Shown here: positions 34,747 to 44,501 of the stretch, piece by piece | How positions within the stretch are numbered: position 1 is the stretch's first letter | How the letters are laid out: each line of letters begins with the position of its first letter | Assembly: GCF_009362735.1 (NCBI RefSeq) | Contig: NZ_WHNP01000040.1 | Span: forward strand, 1-64,000 | Source: Paraburkholderia franconis | Lineage (GTDB): Bacteria; Pseudomonadota; Gammaproteobacteria; Burkholderiales; Burkholderiaceae | Length of the DNA stretch: 64,000 nt | Direction: 5' to 3' | Notes under the pieces: generated by a model | What the model saw: the letters and a program-made list of their open reading frames with translations, nothing else | Told to the model about the DNA's origin: nothing | Database searches by the model: none | Program-made: the position numbers and the translations under genes

Positions 34747-35386
34747 GGTGATAACTCCTCGAAGCGGGGGAAATGGCCTCGTTTTATCACGTCGTAAAAA
34801 CGCAATAAATCGACATCGGATTTATTTTGCCGTCCATAATTGAAAACGCCGGATGCGCGTTAAATTTCAGATTCGCAAATATTAAAAAATCAAAATAAAT
34901 TCGATTCGAAATCGGTGTGACATAAGTTGCGCTGAGGAAAATAAAGAAGGTGACGCGGCGTCGTCCTATAAGCAATCCGCATCGCCAAGAGAAATAAAGC
35001 GGAGAAAGGGACAAGAAAAATCGCGGCAAATATGCGAATTCCGAATATTTCGGCAATAATTACCGAACAAATGCAGAAAAAATAATGCAACTCCTGCCGA
35101 TACATTTTGAGATTTTTTGCTGTCTTGCTACGCGAATTTTAATGCCGCTTTATCTAGGCTTGAACGAGGGTATTCACTCATCGCGGCAATCGCTTCGCAA
35201 TAGAGATTGCAATGCCGATTGCAATTCGTTTGAAAAGATGCGCGGCAATAAGCCTTGGCCAGCCGCGATGCGCGTCCGCCAAACCAATGACCCTATCGGC
35301 AATAGCCGCGCGGCAAACGTCGCGCATCGATCGACAGACCGTGGACAAAACTTGATTGACCCGACAGACAAGGCGAGGTGCAGCAG
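34747..35386. promoter_or_regulatory. AT-rich divergent regulatory interval of the exopolysaccharide locus
   Basis: This 640-bp gap between bceA (minus) and bceB (plus) is strikingly AT-rich (about 34790-35260) against GC-rich flanks. It contains six copies of CGGCAA(A/T) on the plus strand at 35024, 35051, 35184, 35243, 35297 and 35311, one inverted copy (TTTGCCG, 34826-34832), the 11-bp palindrome TTCGATTCGAA (34900-34910), and two ATTGCAAT octamers 12 bp apart (35206-35225). No protein-coding gene is convincing here. It should contain both divergent promoters and a long leader for the operon. Confidence 0.65.
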
Positions 35387-36784
35387 ATGCTGAGCGTTCT
35401 ATCGAGAATCATCGACATCGGCATGGTGGCGCTCGGCGCGCTGATCGCGTCGGCCGTGCACAATGGACGCTTCGTGTGGCTCGACGACATGCAAAGCGTG
35501 TCGCTCGCGTTCGACTGCCTGCTCGTGATCCTGTTCTTTCCCGCGCTCGGCATCTATCAGTCGTGGCGCGGCAAGCCGATTTACGACCTGTTGTGGCGCG
35601 TGTCGATGGGCTGGCTGATGGCCGAGATGACGGGCATTCTGATGGGCTTCAGCCTGCACCGCTCGGACATGCTGTCCCGCCTGTGGCTCGCGTACTGGGC
35701 GGTCGCGACCGTGGTGCTGCTGGTCGTATCGAAAGCGGCCGTGCATGCCGTGCTGCGCGGCTTGCGTCGCGAGGGCTACAACCAGAAGAAGGTGGCCATC
35801 GTCGGCGGCGCGCCGTATGGCAAGTTCCTGATCGACCAGATGCGCAGCCGTCCCGAGGCGGGCTTCAGCCCCGTCGTCGTCTATGACGAAGACGATAGCC
35901 GCAGCCACTACGAGGACACCGACGGGCCTCAAACGATCGCGGGCGTGCCCGTGAAGCGCGACTACGCGGCGATGATCGACGAGATGCGCCGCCGTTCGGT
36001 GCGTGAGTTGTGGATGGCGCTGCCGATGTCGAAAGAGAAGCTCATCCATCGCTTCGTGATGGAGTTCCGCAACGACTTCGTGAACATCCGCTTTATCCCC
36101 GATGTGCGCAGCCTCACGCTCTTCAGTCAGCCGATGGTCGATCTGCTCGGCGTGCCCGCGATCAATCTCGCCGCGTCGCCGATCACCGATCTGCGCGTGC
36201 TGCCCAAGCGGGTGTTCGACCGGCTGTTCGCGCTTGCCGCGTTGACGGCGCTCGCGCCGCTGATGCTCGCGATCGCGGCGGCCGTCAAGCTGTCGTCGCC
36301 GGGCCCCGTGTTCTTCCGTCAACGGCGCAAGGGTATCGACGGACGCGAGTTCGAAATCTTCAAGTTCCGCTCGATGAAGGTGCACAAGGAAGAAGCGGGC
36401 AGGCTCACGCAGGCCACGCGCCGCGATCCGCGCATCACGCCCGTCGGCGCGTTCCTGCGCCGCACGAGCCTCGACGAGCTGCCGCAGTTCATCAACGTGC
36501 TGCGCGGCGAGATGTCCGTGGTCGGTCCGCGTCCGCACGCGCTCGAGCACGACGACATCTACAAGGACCTGGTGAAGGGCTACATGCACCGCTACCGGAT
36601 CAAGCCGGGCATCACCGGCTGGGCGCAGATCAACGGCTATCGCGGCGAAACCGATCGCATCGAAAAGATGATGGGCCGCGTGAAGCTCGACCTGTACTAC
36701 ATGCAGCACTGGAGCTTCTGGCTCGACATCAAGATCGTGGGCCTCACGCTGTGGAAGGGCTTCGCGGGCAGCAACGCGTACTGA
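35387..36784 (+). CDS. bceB: undecaprenyl-phosphate glucose phosphotransferase (priming enzyme)
   Basis: The 465-residue polyprenyl glycosylphosphotransferase has four N-terminal membrane helices (to about 125), a central CoA-binding-like domain (VAIVGGAPYGKFLIDQM), a fifth helix near 280, and the catalytic Bac_transf domain. The catalytic domain shows SPGPVFFRQRRKGIDGREF, KFRSMKV, RRTSLDELPQFINVL, SVVGPRPH and KPGITGWAQING. It moves glucose-1-phosphate to the lipid carrier, starting the repeat unit. GGCGAGG nine bases upstream supports the ATG at 35387. First gene of the operon. Confidence 0.93.
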   Translation: MLSVLSRIIDIGMVALGALIASAVHNGRFVWLDDMQSVSLAFDCLLVILFFPALGIYQSWRGKPIYDLLWRVSMGWLMAEMTGILMGFSLHRSDMLSRLWLAYWAVATVVLLVVSKAAVHAVLRGLRREGYNQKKVAIVGGAPYGKFLIDQMRSRPEAGFSPVVVYDEDDSRSHYEDTDGPQTIAGVPVKRDYAAMIDEMRRRSVRELWMALPMSKEKLIHRFVMEFRNDFVNIRFIPDVRSLTLFSQPMVDLLGVPAINLAASPITDLRVLPKRVFDRLFALAALTALAPLMLAIAAAVKLSSPGPVFFRQRRKGIDGREFEIFKFRSMKVHKEEAGRLTQATRRDPRITPVGAFLRRTSLDELPQFINVLRGEMSVVGPRPHALEHDDIYKDLVKGYMHRYRIKPGITGWAQINGYRGETDRIEKMMGRVKLDLYYMQHWSFWLDIKIVGLTLWKGFAGSNAY

Positions 36785-36837
36785 GCGCACCACGCATTCT
36801 TCACTCACTGAACCATTCAATCTCCGAGGTGTGATTC

Positions 36838-38253
36838 ATGAACCTGACGATCGTTGGAACCGGATACGTAGGCCTCGTGACGGGCGCCTGTCTTGCCGAC
36901 ATCGGGCACGACGTACTCTGCCTCGATGTCGATCAGCGCAAGATCGACGTGCTGAACGACGGCGGCGTGCCGATCCATGAGCCGGGTCTGCTGGAGATCA
37001 TCGCGCGCAACCGCAAGGCGCGGCGCCTCAAGTTTTCGACGGATATCGAAGCGGCCGTCGCGCATGGCGACATCCAGTTCATCGCGGTCGGCACGCCGCC
37101 CGACGAAGACGGCTCCGCCGATCTGCAATACGTGCTCGGCGCCGCGCGCAATATCGGCCGCCACATGAAGGGCTTCAAGGTGATCGTCGACAAGTCGACG
37201 GTGCCCGTCGGCACCGCGCGCCGCGTCGCGCAGGCCGTGCAGGAAGAGCTGGACAGGCGCGGCGTGAAGCAGATGTTCTCGGTCGTGTCGAACCCCGAGT
37301 TCCTGAAGGAAGGCGCCGCCGTCGACGACTTCACGCGCCCCGACCGCATCATTCTCGGCTGCGACGACGACGTGCCCGGCGAAAAGGCGCGCGAACTGAT
37401 GAAGCGCCTCTATGCGCCGTTCAACCGCAACCACGAGCGCACGCTCTACATGGACGTGCGTTCCGCCGAGTTCACGAAGTACGCGGCCAACGCGATGCTC
37501 GCGACCCGCATCTCGTTCATGAACGACCTCGCGAATCTCGCGGACCGCGTGGGTGCCGACATCGAAGCCGTGCGCCGCGGCATGGGCTCCGATCCGCGCA
37601 TCGGCTACGACTTCCTGTATGCGGGCTGCGGCTATGGTGGCTCGTGCTTCCCGAAGGACGTGCAGGCGCTGATCCGCACGGGCAGCGAAATGGGCCACAC
37701 GCTGCGCATTCTCGAAGCGGTGGAAGCCGTCAACGAAACGCAGAAGAAGATCGTCGCGCAGAAGATCGTCGCGCGCATGGGCGAGGATCTGTCGGATCGC
37801 ACGTTCGCCGTCTGGGGCCTGGCGTTCAAGCCGAACACCGACGACATGCGCGAAGCGCCGAGCCGCGCGCTGATCGCGGAACTGCTTGCACGCGGCGCGA
37901 AAGTCGTCGCCTATGACCCCGTTGCGATCGACGAAGCGAAGCGCGTGTTCGCACTCGATCTGCACGGCAAGCCGCAGCATCTCGCGCGGCTCGCGTTCGC
38001 GCACGAAGAGATGCAGGCCGCAGAACGAGCCGATGCGCTCGTGATCCTCACCGAATGGAAGGTCTTCAAGAGTCCGGACTTCGACAGCCTCAAGGCGCTG
38101 CTGAAAGCGCCGCTGATCTTCGACGGTCGCAATCTGTACGAACCGGAAACGCTGCGCGAGCTCGGCATCGAGTATCACGCGATCGGACGTCAGCACGCGC
38201 AGCCCGAGGCGTCCGCGCGTGATCTCGCATCGCTCGCGGCCGCCGCGCTGTAA
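36838..38253 (+). CDS. bceC: UDP-glucose 6-dehydrogenase
   Basis: This 471-residue enzyme oxidises UDP-glucose to UDP-glucuronate. It has the NAD motif IVGTGYVGLVTG (5-16), the active-site Cys270 in GYGGSCFPKD, and the Lys/Asn block GLAFKPNTDDMREAPS. GAGGTG lies upstream of the ATG. It supplies the glucuronic acid of cepacian. It is 53 bp behind bceB. Confidence 0.95.
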   Translation: MNLTIVGTGYVGLVTGACLADIGHDVLCLDVDQRKIDVLNDGGVPIHEPGLLEIIARNRKARRLKFSTDIEAAVAHGDIQFIAVGTPPDEDGSADLQYVLGAARNIGRHMKGFKVIVDKSTVPVGTARRVAQAVQEELDRRGVKQMFSVVSNPEFLKEGAAVDDFTRPDRIILGCDDDVPGEKARELMKRLYAPFNRNHERTLYMDVRSAEFTKYAANAMLATRISFMNDLANLADRVGADIEAVRRGMGSDPRIGYDFLYAGCGYGGSCFPKDVQALIRTGSEMGHTLRILEAVEAVNETQKKIVAQKIVARMGEDLSDRTFAVWGLAFKPNTDDMREAPSRALIAELLARGAKVVAYDPVAIDEAKRVFALDLHGKPQHLARLAFAHEEMQAAERADALVILTEWKVFKSPDFDSLKALLKAPLIFDGRNLYEPETLRELGIEYHAIGRQHAQPEASARDLASLAAAAL

Positions 38254-38289
38254 CCGGCGAACGTCATCGACTTTCCTGAGAGGCCGCTC

Positions 38290-38733
38290 ATGTTCGCGAA
38301 CGTCCTGATCGTCTGCCACGCCAACGTGTGCCGCTCGCCCGCCGCCGAGCGGCTCTTCAGGTCCCGTCAGCACGAGCGCGGCGCGCTGTCCATCGCGTTC
38401 CGCTCGGCGGGCTTGCGCGCGATCGACGGACTCGGCATGGACCCCGTGATGCGGCGTCTGCTCGAAGAACGCGGCGTCGAGAGCGGCGTGCATCGCGCGC
38501 GGCGGCTCGACGGCCGCATCGTGCGCGAAGCCGATCTGATCCTCGTCACCGAACAGCGGCAAGTGAAAGACGTGGAAGCGCTCGAGCCCACTTCGCGCGG
38601 CAAGGTCTATCCGCTCGGCAAGTGGGAGAACACCGATGTCGTCGATCCGTATGGGCTCGACGAAGGCGTCTATCGCGAGAGCCTCGCGCACATCGAACAC
38701 CTGGTCATCGGATGGCTGAAAAAAATATGCTGA
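38290..38733 (+). CDS. bceD: low-molecular-weight protein-tyrosine phosphatase
   Basis: The 147-residue phosphatase has the C-x5-R-S loop (CHANVCRSP, Cys9 and Arg15) and a DP(Y/F)G acid motif (DVVDPYGLDEG). It is the Wzb-type partner that removes phosphate from the tyrosine kinase BceF. Its stop codon overlaps the next gene (ATATGCTGA), so bceD and bceE are translationally coupled. Confidence 0.93.
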   Translation: MFANVLIVCHANVCRSPAAERLFRSRQHERGALSIAFRSAGLRAIDGLGMDPVMRRLLEERGVESGVHRARRLDGRIVREADLILVTEQRQVKDVEALEPTSRGKVYPLGKWENTDVVDPYGLDEGVYRESLAHIEHLVIGWLKKIC

Positions 38734-39899
38734 AGCGAAACATCACGCTATCTATTCTGCTGACGACTTTTCTGTCGGCTTGCGCGACGGCGCCGGGTAA
38801 TTACCTCGACACGTCGCGTCTGAGGGACGAGCCGCAGAGCGCGCCGAAGGAGACGTATCCCGTCAGGCTGATCGACTCGGATCTCATCGTGCAGCAGGCC
38901 CAGATGAAAACGGCGGCACAGGTGCTGCCGCCGCCGGGCCCGTTTGCCGATCCGACGCAGTACGTCTATCGCGTCGCGCCGCAGGATATTCTCGGCATCA
39001 CCGTGTGGGACCACCCGGAACTGACGACGCCGAACGGCAGCACGCTGTCCGCGGGCGGCAACACGACACAGACGCTCGGCGGCGCGCTTCAGCAGCCGTA
39101 CACGCAGGCGCTGCCGGGGCAGGCCGATCCATACGGCCAGACGGTCGCGCCCGACGGGACGATCTATTTCCCGTTCGTCGGCCGCATCCGCGCGGCCGGC
39201 AAGACGACGGCGCAGATCCGCGAGGAGCTGGCCACGAAGCTCGTGCCGTATATCCGCAATCCGCAAGTCGATGTGCGCGTGCTGTCGTATCGCAGCCAGA
39301 AGGTGCAGGTGACGGGCGACGTGAAGTCGCCGGGTCCGCTCGCGATGTCCGATGTGCCGCTCACGCTGGTCGACGCAATCACGCGCTCGGGCGGCTCGAC
39401 GGCCGATGCCGACCTGCAGCGCGTGCGCCTCACGCGCAAGAACCAGCTCTATGTGCTCGACGCGAACGGTCTGCTCGATCGCGGCGACACGACACAGAAC
39501 GTGATGCTCGAAGCGGGAGACATCGTGAACGTGCCTGACCGTAGCGACAGCCGCATCTTCGTGATGGGCGAAGTGAAGACGCCGATGCCCGTCACGATGA
39601 TCAAGGGCACGCTGACGATCGCCGATGCGCTCACGCAAGCGGGCGGCATTCTCGATACCGACGCGAACCCGCGCCAGATCTACGTGATGCGCGGTATGAA
39701 GGACAGGCCGGCCACGCCCGACGTGTATCGCCTCGACATGACGCAGCCCGACGCGATCATGCTGTCGTCGCAATTCCAGTTGCAGCCGATGGACGTGGTG
39801 TATGTGGGCACCGCGGCATCGACGACCTTCAACCGCGTCTTGCAGCAGGTACTGCCGACGTTGCAGAGCGTGTTCTATCTGAAGCAGCTGACGCGCTGA
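38727..39899 (+). CDS. bceE: outer-membrane polysaccharide export lipoprotein (Wza-like)
   Basis: The 390-residue protein has a lipoprotein signal (MLKRNITLSILLTTFLSAC, acyl-Cys at 19). It carries the OPX/Poly_export domain, with VYRVAPQDILGITVWDHPEL through PDGTIYFPFVGRIRAAGKT, two SLBB domains (VQVTGDVKSPGPLAM and IFVMGEVKTPMPV), and a C-terminal amphipathic helix (TTFNRVLQQVLPTLQSVFYL) for the outer-membrane barrel. A central insert rich in Gly, Gln and Thr (about 100-135) is unusual for Wza. Start at 38727 preferred; 38712 is possible. Confidence 0.92.
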   Translation: MLKRNITLSILLTTFLSACATAPGNYLDTSRLRDEPQSAPKETYPVRLIDSDLIVQQAQMKTAAQVLPPPGPFADPTQYVYRVAPQDILGITVWDHPELTTPNGSTLSAGGNTTQTLGGALQQPYTQALPGQADPYGQTVAPDGTIYFPFVGRIRAAGKTTAQIREELATKLVPYIRNPQVDVRVLSYRSQKVQVTGDVKSPGPLAMSDVPLTLVDAITRSGGSTADADLQRVRLTRKNQLYVLDANGLLDRGDTTQNVMLEAGDIVNVPDRSDSRIFVMGEVKTPMPVTMIKGTLTIADALTQAGGILDTDANPRQIYVMRGMKDRPATPDVYRLDMTQPDAIMLSSQFQLQPMDVVYVGTAASTTFNRVLQQVLPTLQSVFYLKQLTR

Positions 39900-39980
39900 T
39901 AGCAAGCAGACGCAACGCCTGAACCGCCGACGGCGTCCCGGCGCTTCGCATCCGGAACACGAACGGGTGCAACGCGCCGG

Positions 39981-42260
39981 ATGTCCGTCGGCGACCCGAT
40001 CCGGGTCACAACCCTGAGCACTCGAGCGAGCATCCAAGTGAGCACTCAAGCGAATCCCCATCTGGCCATGCAGGCCAGGACCGAAGAAGAGGACGTGGTC
40101 CTCGGCCAATTGCTGCAGGTGATCCTCGACGACATCTGGTGGCTGATCGGCATTGCGTTCGCGATCGTCGCGATCGCCGGCTTCTACTGCTATGTCGCGC
40201 GGCCCGTGTATTCCGCCGATGCGCACGTGCGCGTCGAAGCGTCCGACAACACGTCACAGGCGCTCACGCAGACGCAAACGGGCGCGACGATCTCGACGGG
40301 ACAGACGACCGTTCCCACCGACGCAGAGATCGAAATGATCAAGAGCCGCGGCGTGGTTGCGCCCGTCGTTCAGCAGATGAAGCTGAACTTCTCGGTGACG
40401 CCGAAGACGATCCCGATCCTCGGCAGCCTTGCCGCGCGTCTCGCAACGCCGGGCGAGCCTGCGAAGCCGTGGCTCGGACTCCGCTCGTATGCGTGGGGCG
40501 GCGAAGTGGCCAACGTCGACTCCATCGACGTGACGCCCGCGCTCGAAGGCAAGAAGCTCGTCCTCACCGCGCTCGACAACGGACGCTACGCGCTGATGTC
40601 GCCTGACGGCGTATTGCTGTTGCGCGGCGAGGCGGGCCAGCCCGCGCAGGGCGGCGGCGTGTCGATACTCGTCAACAGGCTGGTCGCGCGGCCCGGCACG
40701 CAGTTCACCGTGATGCGCGCGAACGATCTCGATGCGATAGGCGCGTTTCAGTCGGCGATCAACGTGCAGGAGCAGGGCAAGCAGACGGGCGTGATCTCGA
40801 TCTCGCTCGAAGACCAGGACCCGGCGCACGCGGCCGCCGTCGCCAATGCGCTCGCGCAGTCGTACTTGCACGAGCACATCAAGACGAAGCAGGCCGACGC
40901 GAGCAAGATGCTCGACTTCCTGAAGAGCGAAGAGCCGCGTCTGAAGGGCGATCTCGAACGCGCCGAGGCCGCGCTCACCGCGTACCAGAGCAAGAGCGGC
41001 TCGATCAATGCAAGCGACGAAGCGAAGGTCTATCTGGAAGGCAGCATCCAGTACGAGCAGCAGATTTCGGCGCTGCGCCTGCAGATCTCGCAGCTCGAAC
41101 AGCGCTACGGCGACGATCACCCGATGATCAAGGCTGCGCAGGAACAGATGACCGAGTTGCAGGCGCAGCGCGCGAAATACGCGGACCGCTTCCGCGATCT
41201 GCCCGCGACGGAAGTGAAGGCCGTGCAGCTGCAACGCGATGCGAAGGTCGCCGAAGACATCTACGTGCTGCTGCTGAATCGCGTGCAGGAACTCGCCGTG
41301 CAGAAGGCGGGCACGGGCGGCAACGTGCATATCGTCGACGCGGCGCTGCGTCCAGGCTCGCCCGTCAAGCCGAAGAAGGTGCTGATCCTGTCGGCGGCAA
41401 CGATACTCGGGCTCATCGTCGGCACGGGCTTCGTGTTCCTGCGCCGCAACATGTTCAAGGGCATCGACGACCCGGAGACGGTCGAACGCGCATTTCATCT
41501 GCCCGTGTACGGCCTCGTGCCGCTGTCGGCGGAGCAGGCCGTGCTCGAAAGCGCCGCGGCGCGCGGTGGTACGCAGCAGCGCGAAGTGCTCGCGAACGCA
41601 AAGCCGAAGGACGTGTGCATCGAAAGCCTGCGCAGCCTGCGCACGTCGATGCAGTTCACGCTGCAGGACGCGCGCAATCGCATCGTGATGTTCACGGGGC
41701 CGATGCCGGGCGTCGGCAAGAGCTTTCTCACGATCAATCTCGGCGTGCTGCTCGCGCATTCGGGCAAGCGCGTGCTGATGATCGACGGCGACATGCGGCG
41801 CGGCGCGCTCGAAAGACATTTGGGCGGCACGCAGGAGAACGGGCTGTCCGAGCTGCTGAGCGGCCAGATCTCGCTCGAAGAAGCCGTGCGCGCAACGGAG
41901 ATCGACAACCTCGCGTTCATCTCGTGTGGCCATCGTCCGCCGAATCCATCGGAGCTGCTGATGTCACCGCGTCTGCCGCAATACCTCGACGGACTGGCGC
42001 GGCGCTACGACGTGATCCTGATCGACACGCCGCCCGTGCTCGCCGTGACCGATGCGTCGATCATCGGCGGTCATGCGGGCTCGACGTTCTTCGTCGTGCG
42101 CTCGGGCATGCACAGCGAAGGCGAGCTTGCCGATGCGTTGAAGCGTCTGCATTCGGCGGGCGTCCACGTGCAGGGTGCGATCTTCAACGCGATGCCGCCG
42201 CGCGCGCGCGGCAACTACGACCGCAGCTACGCGGCCGTACAGGAATACCTGAGCACCTGA
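39981..42260 (+). CDS. bceF: polysaccharide co-polymerase / bacterial tyrosine kinase (Wzc-like)
   Basis: The 759-residue protein joins a Wzz domain (membrane helices near 54-74 and 467-488, with a long periplasmic coiled region between) to a cytoplasmic BY-kinase. Visible motifs are Walker A GPMPGVGKS (about 573), Walker A' VLMIDGDMRRG, Walker B ILIDTPP (about 679), and a C-terminal tyrosine cluster with three Tyr in the last 16 residues. Autophosphorylation controls chain length and export with BceD and BceE. The ATG at 39981 lacks a good ribosome-binding site; GTG at 40038 (VSTQANPHL) is a serious alternative. Confidence 0.92.
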   Translation: MSVGDPIRVTTLSTRASIQVSTQANPHLAMQARTEEEDVVLGQLLQVILDDIWWLIGIAFAIVAIAGFYCYVARPVYSADAHVRVEASDNTSQALTQTQTGATISTGQTTVPTDAEIEMIKSRGVVAPVVQQMKLNFSVTPKTIPILGSLAARLATPGEPAKPWLGLRSYAWGGEVANVDSIDVTPALEGKKLVLTALDNGRYALMSPDGVLLLRGEAGQPAQGGGVSILVNRLVARPGTQFTVMRANDLDAIGAFQSAINVQEQGKQTGVISISLEDQDPAHAAAVANALAQSYLHEHIKTKQADASKMLDFLKSEEPRLKGDLERAEAALTAYQSKSGSINASDEAKVYLEGSIQYEQQISALRLQISQLEQRYGDDHPMIKAAQEQMTELQAQRAKYADRFRDLPATEVKAVQLQRDAKVAEDIYVLLLNRVQELAVQKAGTGGNVHIVDAALRPGSPVKPKKVLILSAATILGLIVGTGFVFLRRNMFKGIDDPETVERAFHLPVYGLVPLSAEQAVLESAAARGGTQQREVLANAKPKDVCIESLRSLRTSMQFTLQDARNRIVMFTGPMPGVGKSFLTINLGVLLAHSGKRVLMIDGDMRRGALERHLGGTQENGLSELLSGQISLEEAVRATEIDNLAFISCGHRPPNPSELLMSPRLPQYLDGLARRYDVILIDTPPVLAVTDASIIGGHAGSTFFVVRSGMHSEGELADALKRLHSAGVHVQGAIFNAMPPRARGNYDRSYAAVQEYLST

Positions 42261-42324
42261 CGCGCACGCATCGGCCCCGCGCATGCGGCGTCGATGCCGT
42301 CAACCCAGCCACGGAGAGGACACT

Positions 42325-43287
42325 ATGAAGATAACGGTACTGGTGCCGACATATCGCCGGCCGCAAGATCTCGCGCGCTGTCTCGCGGCGCTGCGAACAC
42401 AGGAGCGCATTCCCGACGAGGTCGTCGTGGTCGCGCGCTTCGACGACGACGCGACGCATGCATGTCTGCGCGATCCGCAGATGGTCGGCGTGTTGCCGCT
42501 GATCGTCGCGCTCGTCGACGTGCCCGGCCAGGTGGCCGCGCTCAATCGCGGGCTCGATGCCGCAACGGGCGACGTGATCGCGATCACCGACGACGACGCC
42601 GCGCCGCACGCGGACTGGGTGCGCCGCATCGGAGCCGCATTCGAAAGCGATCCGCGCCTGGGCGCGCTCGGCGGACGCGACTGGGTGCATCAGAGGGGCG
42701 GCGTGCTCGACGGCTCGCGCGGTCTCGTCGGCAAGCTGACGCCATCGGGCAAGATCATCGGCAATCATCATCTGGGCGTGGGCGAAGCGCGCGAAGTCGA
42801 TCTGCTCAAGGGCGCGAACATGAGCTACCGGCACGATGCGATCCGCCATATCCGTTTCGACGCGCGCCTGCGCGGCACGGGCGCGCAGGTGCACAACGAC
42901 ATGGCGTTCAGCCTGAGCGTGAAGAACGCGGGCTGGAAGCTCGTCTACGATCCGCGCGTGGCCGTCGATCACTTCCCCGCCGAGCGTTTCGACGACGACG
43001 GCCGCGACGCGCAGACGATGACGGCCGTGCGCAACGCCGCGTACAACCTCCATCTGATCTTGCGCGATCATGTGCCGCCCGTGCATCGCGAAGTGGTGTG
43101 GTGGTGGTATGCGCTGATCGGCACGCGCGTCTATCCGGGCGCCGTGCATGCGTTGCTCGCGTTGACGTCGAAAAAGGGGCGCACCAAGCTCGCACGCTGG
43201 CGAGCGGTGCGCAAAGGCGCGCGCGAGGCACGCCGCGCGCTCGCGCAGAGCCGCGAGACAGGCGCGGGCACGGGAGTGCACGCATGA
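42325..43287 (+). CDS. bceG: glycosyltransferase family 2
   Basis: The 320-residue GT-A enzyme starts MKITVLVPTYRRPQDLARCLAAL and has the metal-binding DDDA motif (IAITDDDAAPHADWV) and a downstream KGANMSYRHDAI block. It adds one sugar of the repeat unit at the cytoplasmic membrane face. GGAGAGGA precedes the ATG. Its stop overlaps the next gene by ATGA. The bceG name follows gene order, not a known specificity. Confidence 0.87.
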   Translation: MKITVLVPTYRRPQDLARCLAALRTQERIPDEVVVVARFDDDATHACLRDPQMVGVLPLIVALVDVPGQVAALNRGLDAATGDVIAITDDDAAPHADWVRRIGAAFESDPRLGALGGRDWVHQRGGVLDGSRGLVGKLTPSGKIIGNHHLGVGEAREVDLLKGANMSYRHDAIRHIRFDARLRGTGAQVHNDMAFSLSVKNAGWKLVYDPRVAVDHFPAERFDDDGRDAQTMTAVRNAAYNLHLILRDHVPPVHREVVWWWYALIGTRVYPGAVHALLALTSKKGRTKLARWRAVRKGAREARRALAQSRETGAGTGVHA

Positions 43288-44498
43288 CGACCAGAGTCCA
43301 CGTGCATCTCTTTTACGGTGCCGATCCGCGCTTCTATCGCAACGGCGAGAACATCGGCTGCCTGTACGGCTATCATCATGCCGAGTCCGACGAGTTCCAG
43401 CTGAGCTATTCGCAGGACACGAAGGAAAGCAAGCCGGTGCGGCTCGTGCGCCGCGCATTGAAGGCGATGCTCGGCTTCGATCTGATTCACACGCTGCGCA
43501 ACAGCGACGAGATGCTGCGCTCCGATGTGATCTGGACGCATACCGAGCACGAATGGCTGTCCGTCGCGCTGATGCTGCTGATGAACGGTGGGCGCATGAA
43601 GCACGAAAGGCAGCCGCTGCTCGTCGCGCAAAGCGTATGGCTGCTCGACAAGTGGCCGGACTATGGCCTGTTGCGCCGCTGGTTCTATCGCAAGCTGATC
43701 GACCGCGCCGATCTGCTGACGACGCTCGCGCGCGACAACGCCGAACTATGCGGGCAATATTTCGGCCGCGACGCGACGCAGCTCTTCTACGGCCTGAACA
43801 CGCGCGATTTTCCCGTGCAGCCGCCGAAGCAATGGCAGCCGCACATGCCGCTGCGTATCGCCGCGATCGGCAACGACCGCGACCGCGACTGGGAAACGCT
43901 GATCAAGGCTGTCGGCAACGATCCGCGCTTTGCCGTGCGGCTCGCGACGCGGCGGCGCATTCCGCGCTCGCTGCGCGCGCTGAACGTGAATGTCGCGCCC
44001 GCTGCGGGGCTCGCGAAGCAGCGCGAACTGTACGACTGGGCCGATGTGATCGTCGTGCCGCTGCGGCCGAATTCGCATGCGTCGGGTATCACGGTGATGC
44101 TCGAAGCGGCTGCCGTCGGCAAGCCGATGGTCGTCACGAACGTCGGCGGTTTGCAGGACTATTTTTCGGCGCGCGCCGCCGCGTATGTGCCTCCGTTCGA
44201 CGCCGACGCACTGCGCGACGCGCTGATCGGCCTCGCGGCATCGCCCGATGAAGCGCTGCAACAGGCGCAGGCGGCCGCATTGCAGCTCGTGTCGCGCGAT
44301 CACACGACGCAGCACTACGCGCAGCAGCACGTGCGGATCACGCGCGAGCTGTTGCGCCGCCGCGCGCAGACGACGCAGCACGGCGACGCCGCACCTTCGC
44401 CGGCGCATGCGAATGTGCATGCCGCTGCAAAGGCGACGACGGGCGCGAACGCGAATGCCCGCGCGCAGATGCCGTCGCAAAGCCGCGGAGGATTGTGA
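43284..44498 (+). CDS. bceH: glycosyltransferase (GT-B type)
   Basis: The 404-residue protein opens MTTRVHVHLFYGADPRFYRNGENIGCLYGYH. Its C-terminal GT4/GT1 domain has WADVIVVPLRPNSHASGITVMLEAAAVGKPMVVTNVGG with the E-x7-like donor-binding pattern. A long low-complexity tail from about 365 (Ala, Thr, His, Asn rich) is likely disordered. It overlaps bceG by four bases. Acceptor and donor are not predictable. Confidence 0.86.
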   Translation: MTTRVHVHLFYGADPRFYRNGENIGCLYGYHHAESDEFQLSYSQDTKESKPVRLVRRALKAMLGFDLIHTLRNSDEMLRSDVIWTHTEHEWLSVALMLLMNGGRMKHERQPLLVAQSVWLLDKWPDYGLLRRWFYRKLIDRADLLTTLARDNAELCGQYFGRDATQLFYGLNTRDFPVQPPKQWQPHMPLRIAAIGNDRDRDWETLIKAVGNDPRFAVRLATRRRIPRSLRALNVNVAPAAGLAKQRELYDWADVIVVPLRPNSHASGITVMLEAAAVGKPMVVTNVGGLQDYFSARAAAYVPPFDADALRDALIGLAASPDEALQQAQAAALQLVSRDHTTQHYAQQHVRITRELLRRRAQTTQHGDAAPSPAHANVHAAAKATTGANANARAQMPSQSRGGL

Positions 44499-44501
44499 GC
44501 G

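Noticed and set aside
34787..35056. 89-codon minus-strand frame in the AT-rich gap
   Set aside because: It has no ribosome-binding site, is Phe- and Ile-rich because of base composition, and overlaps the presumed promoter area.
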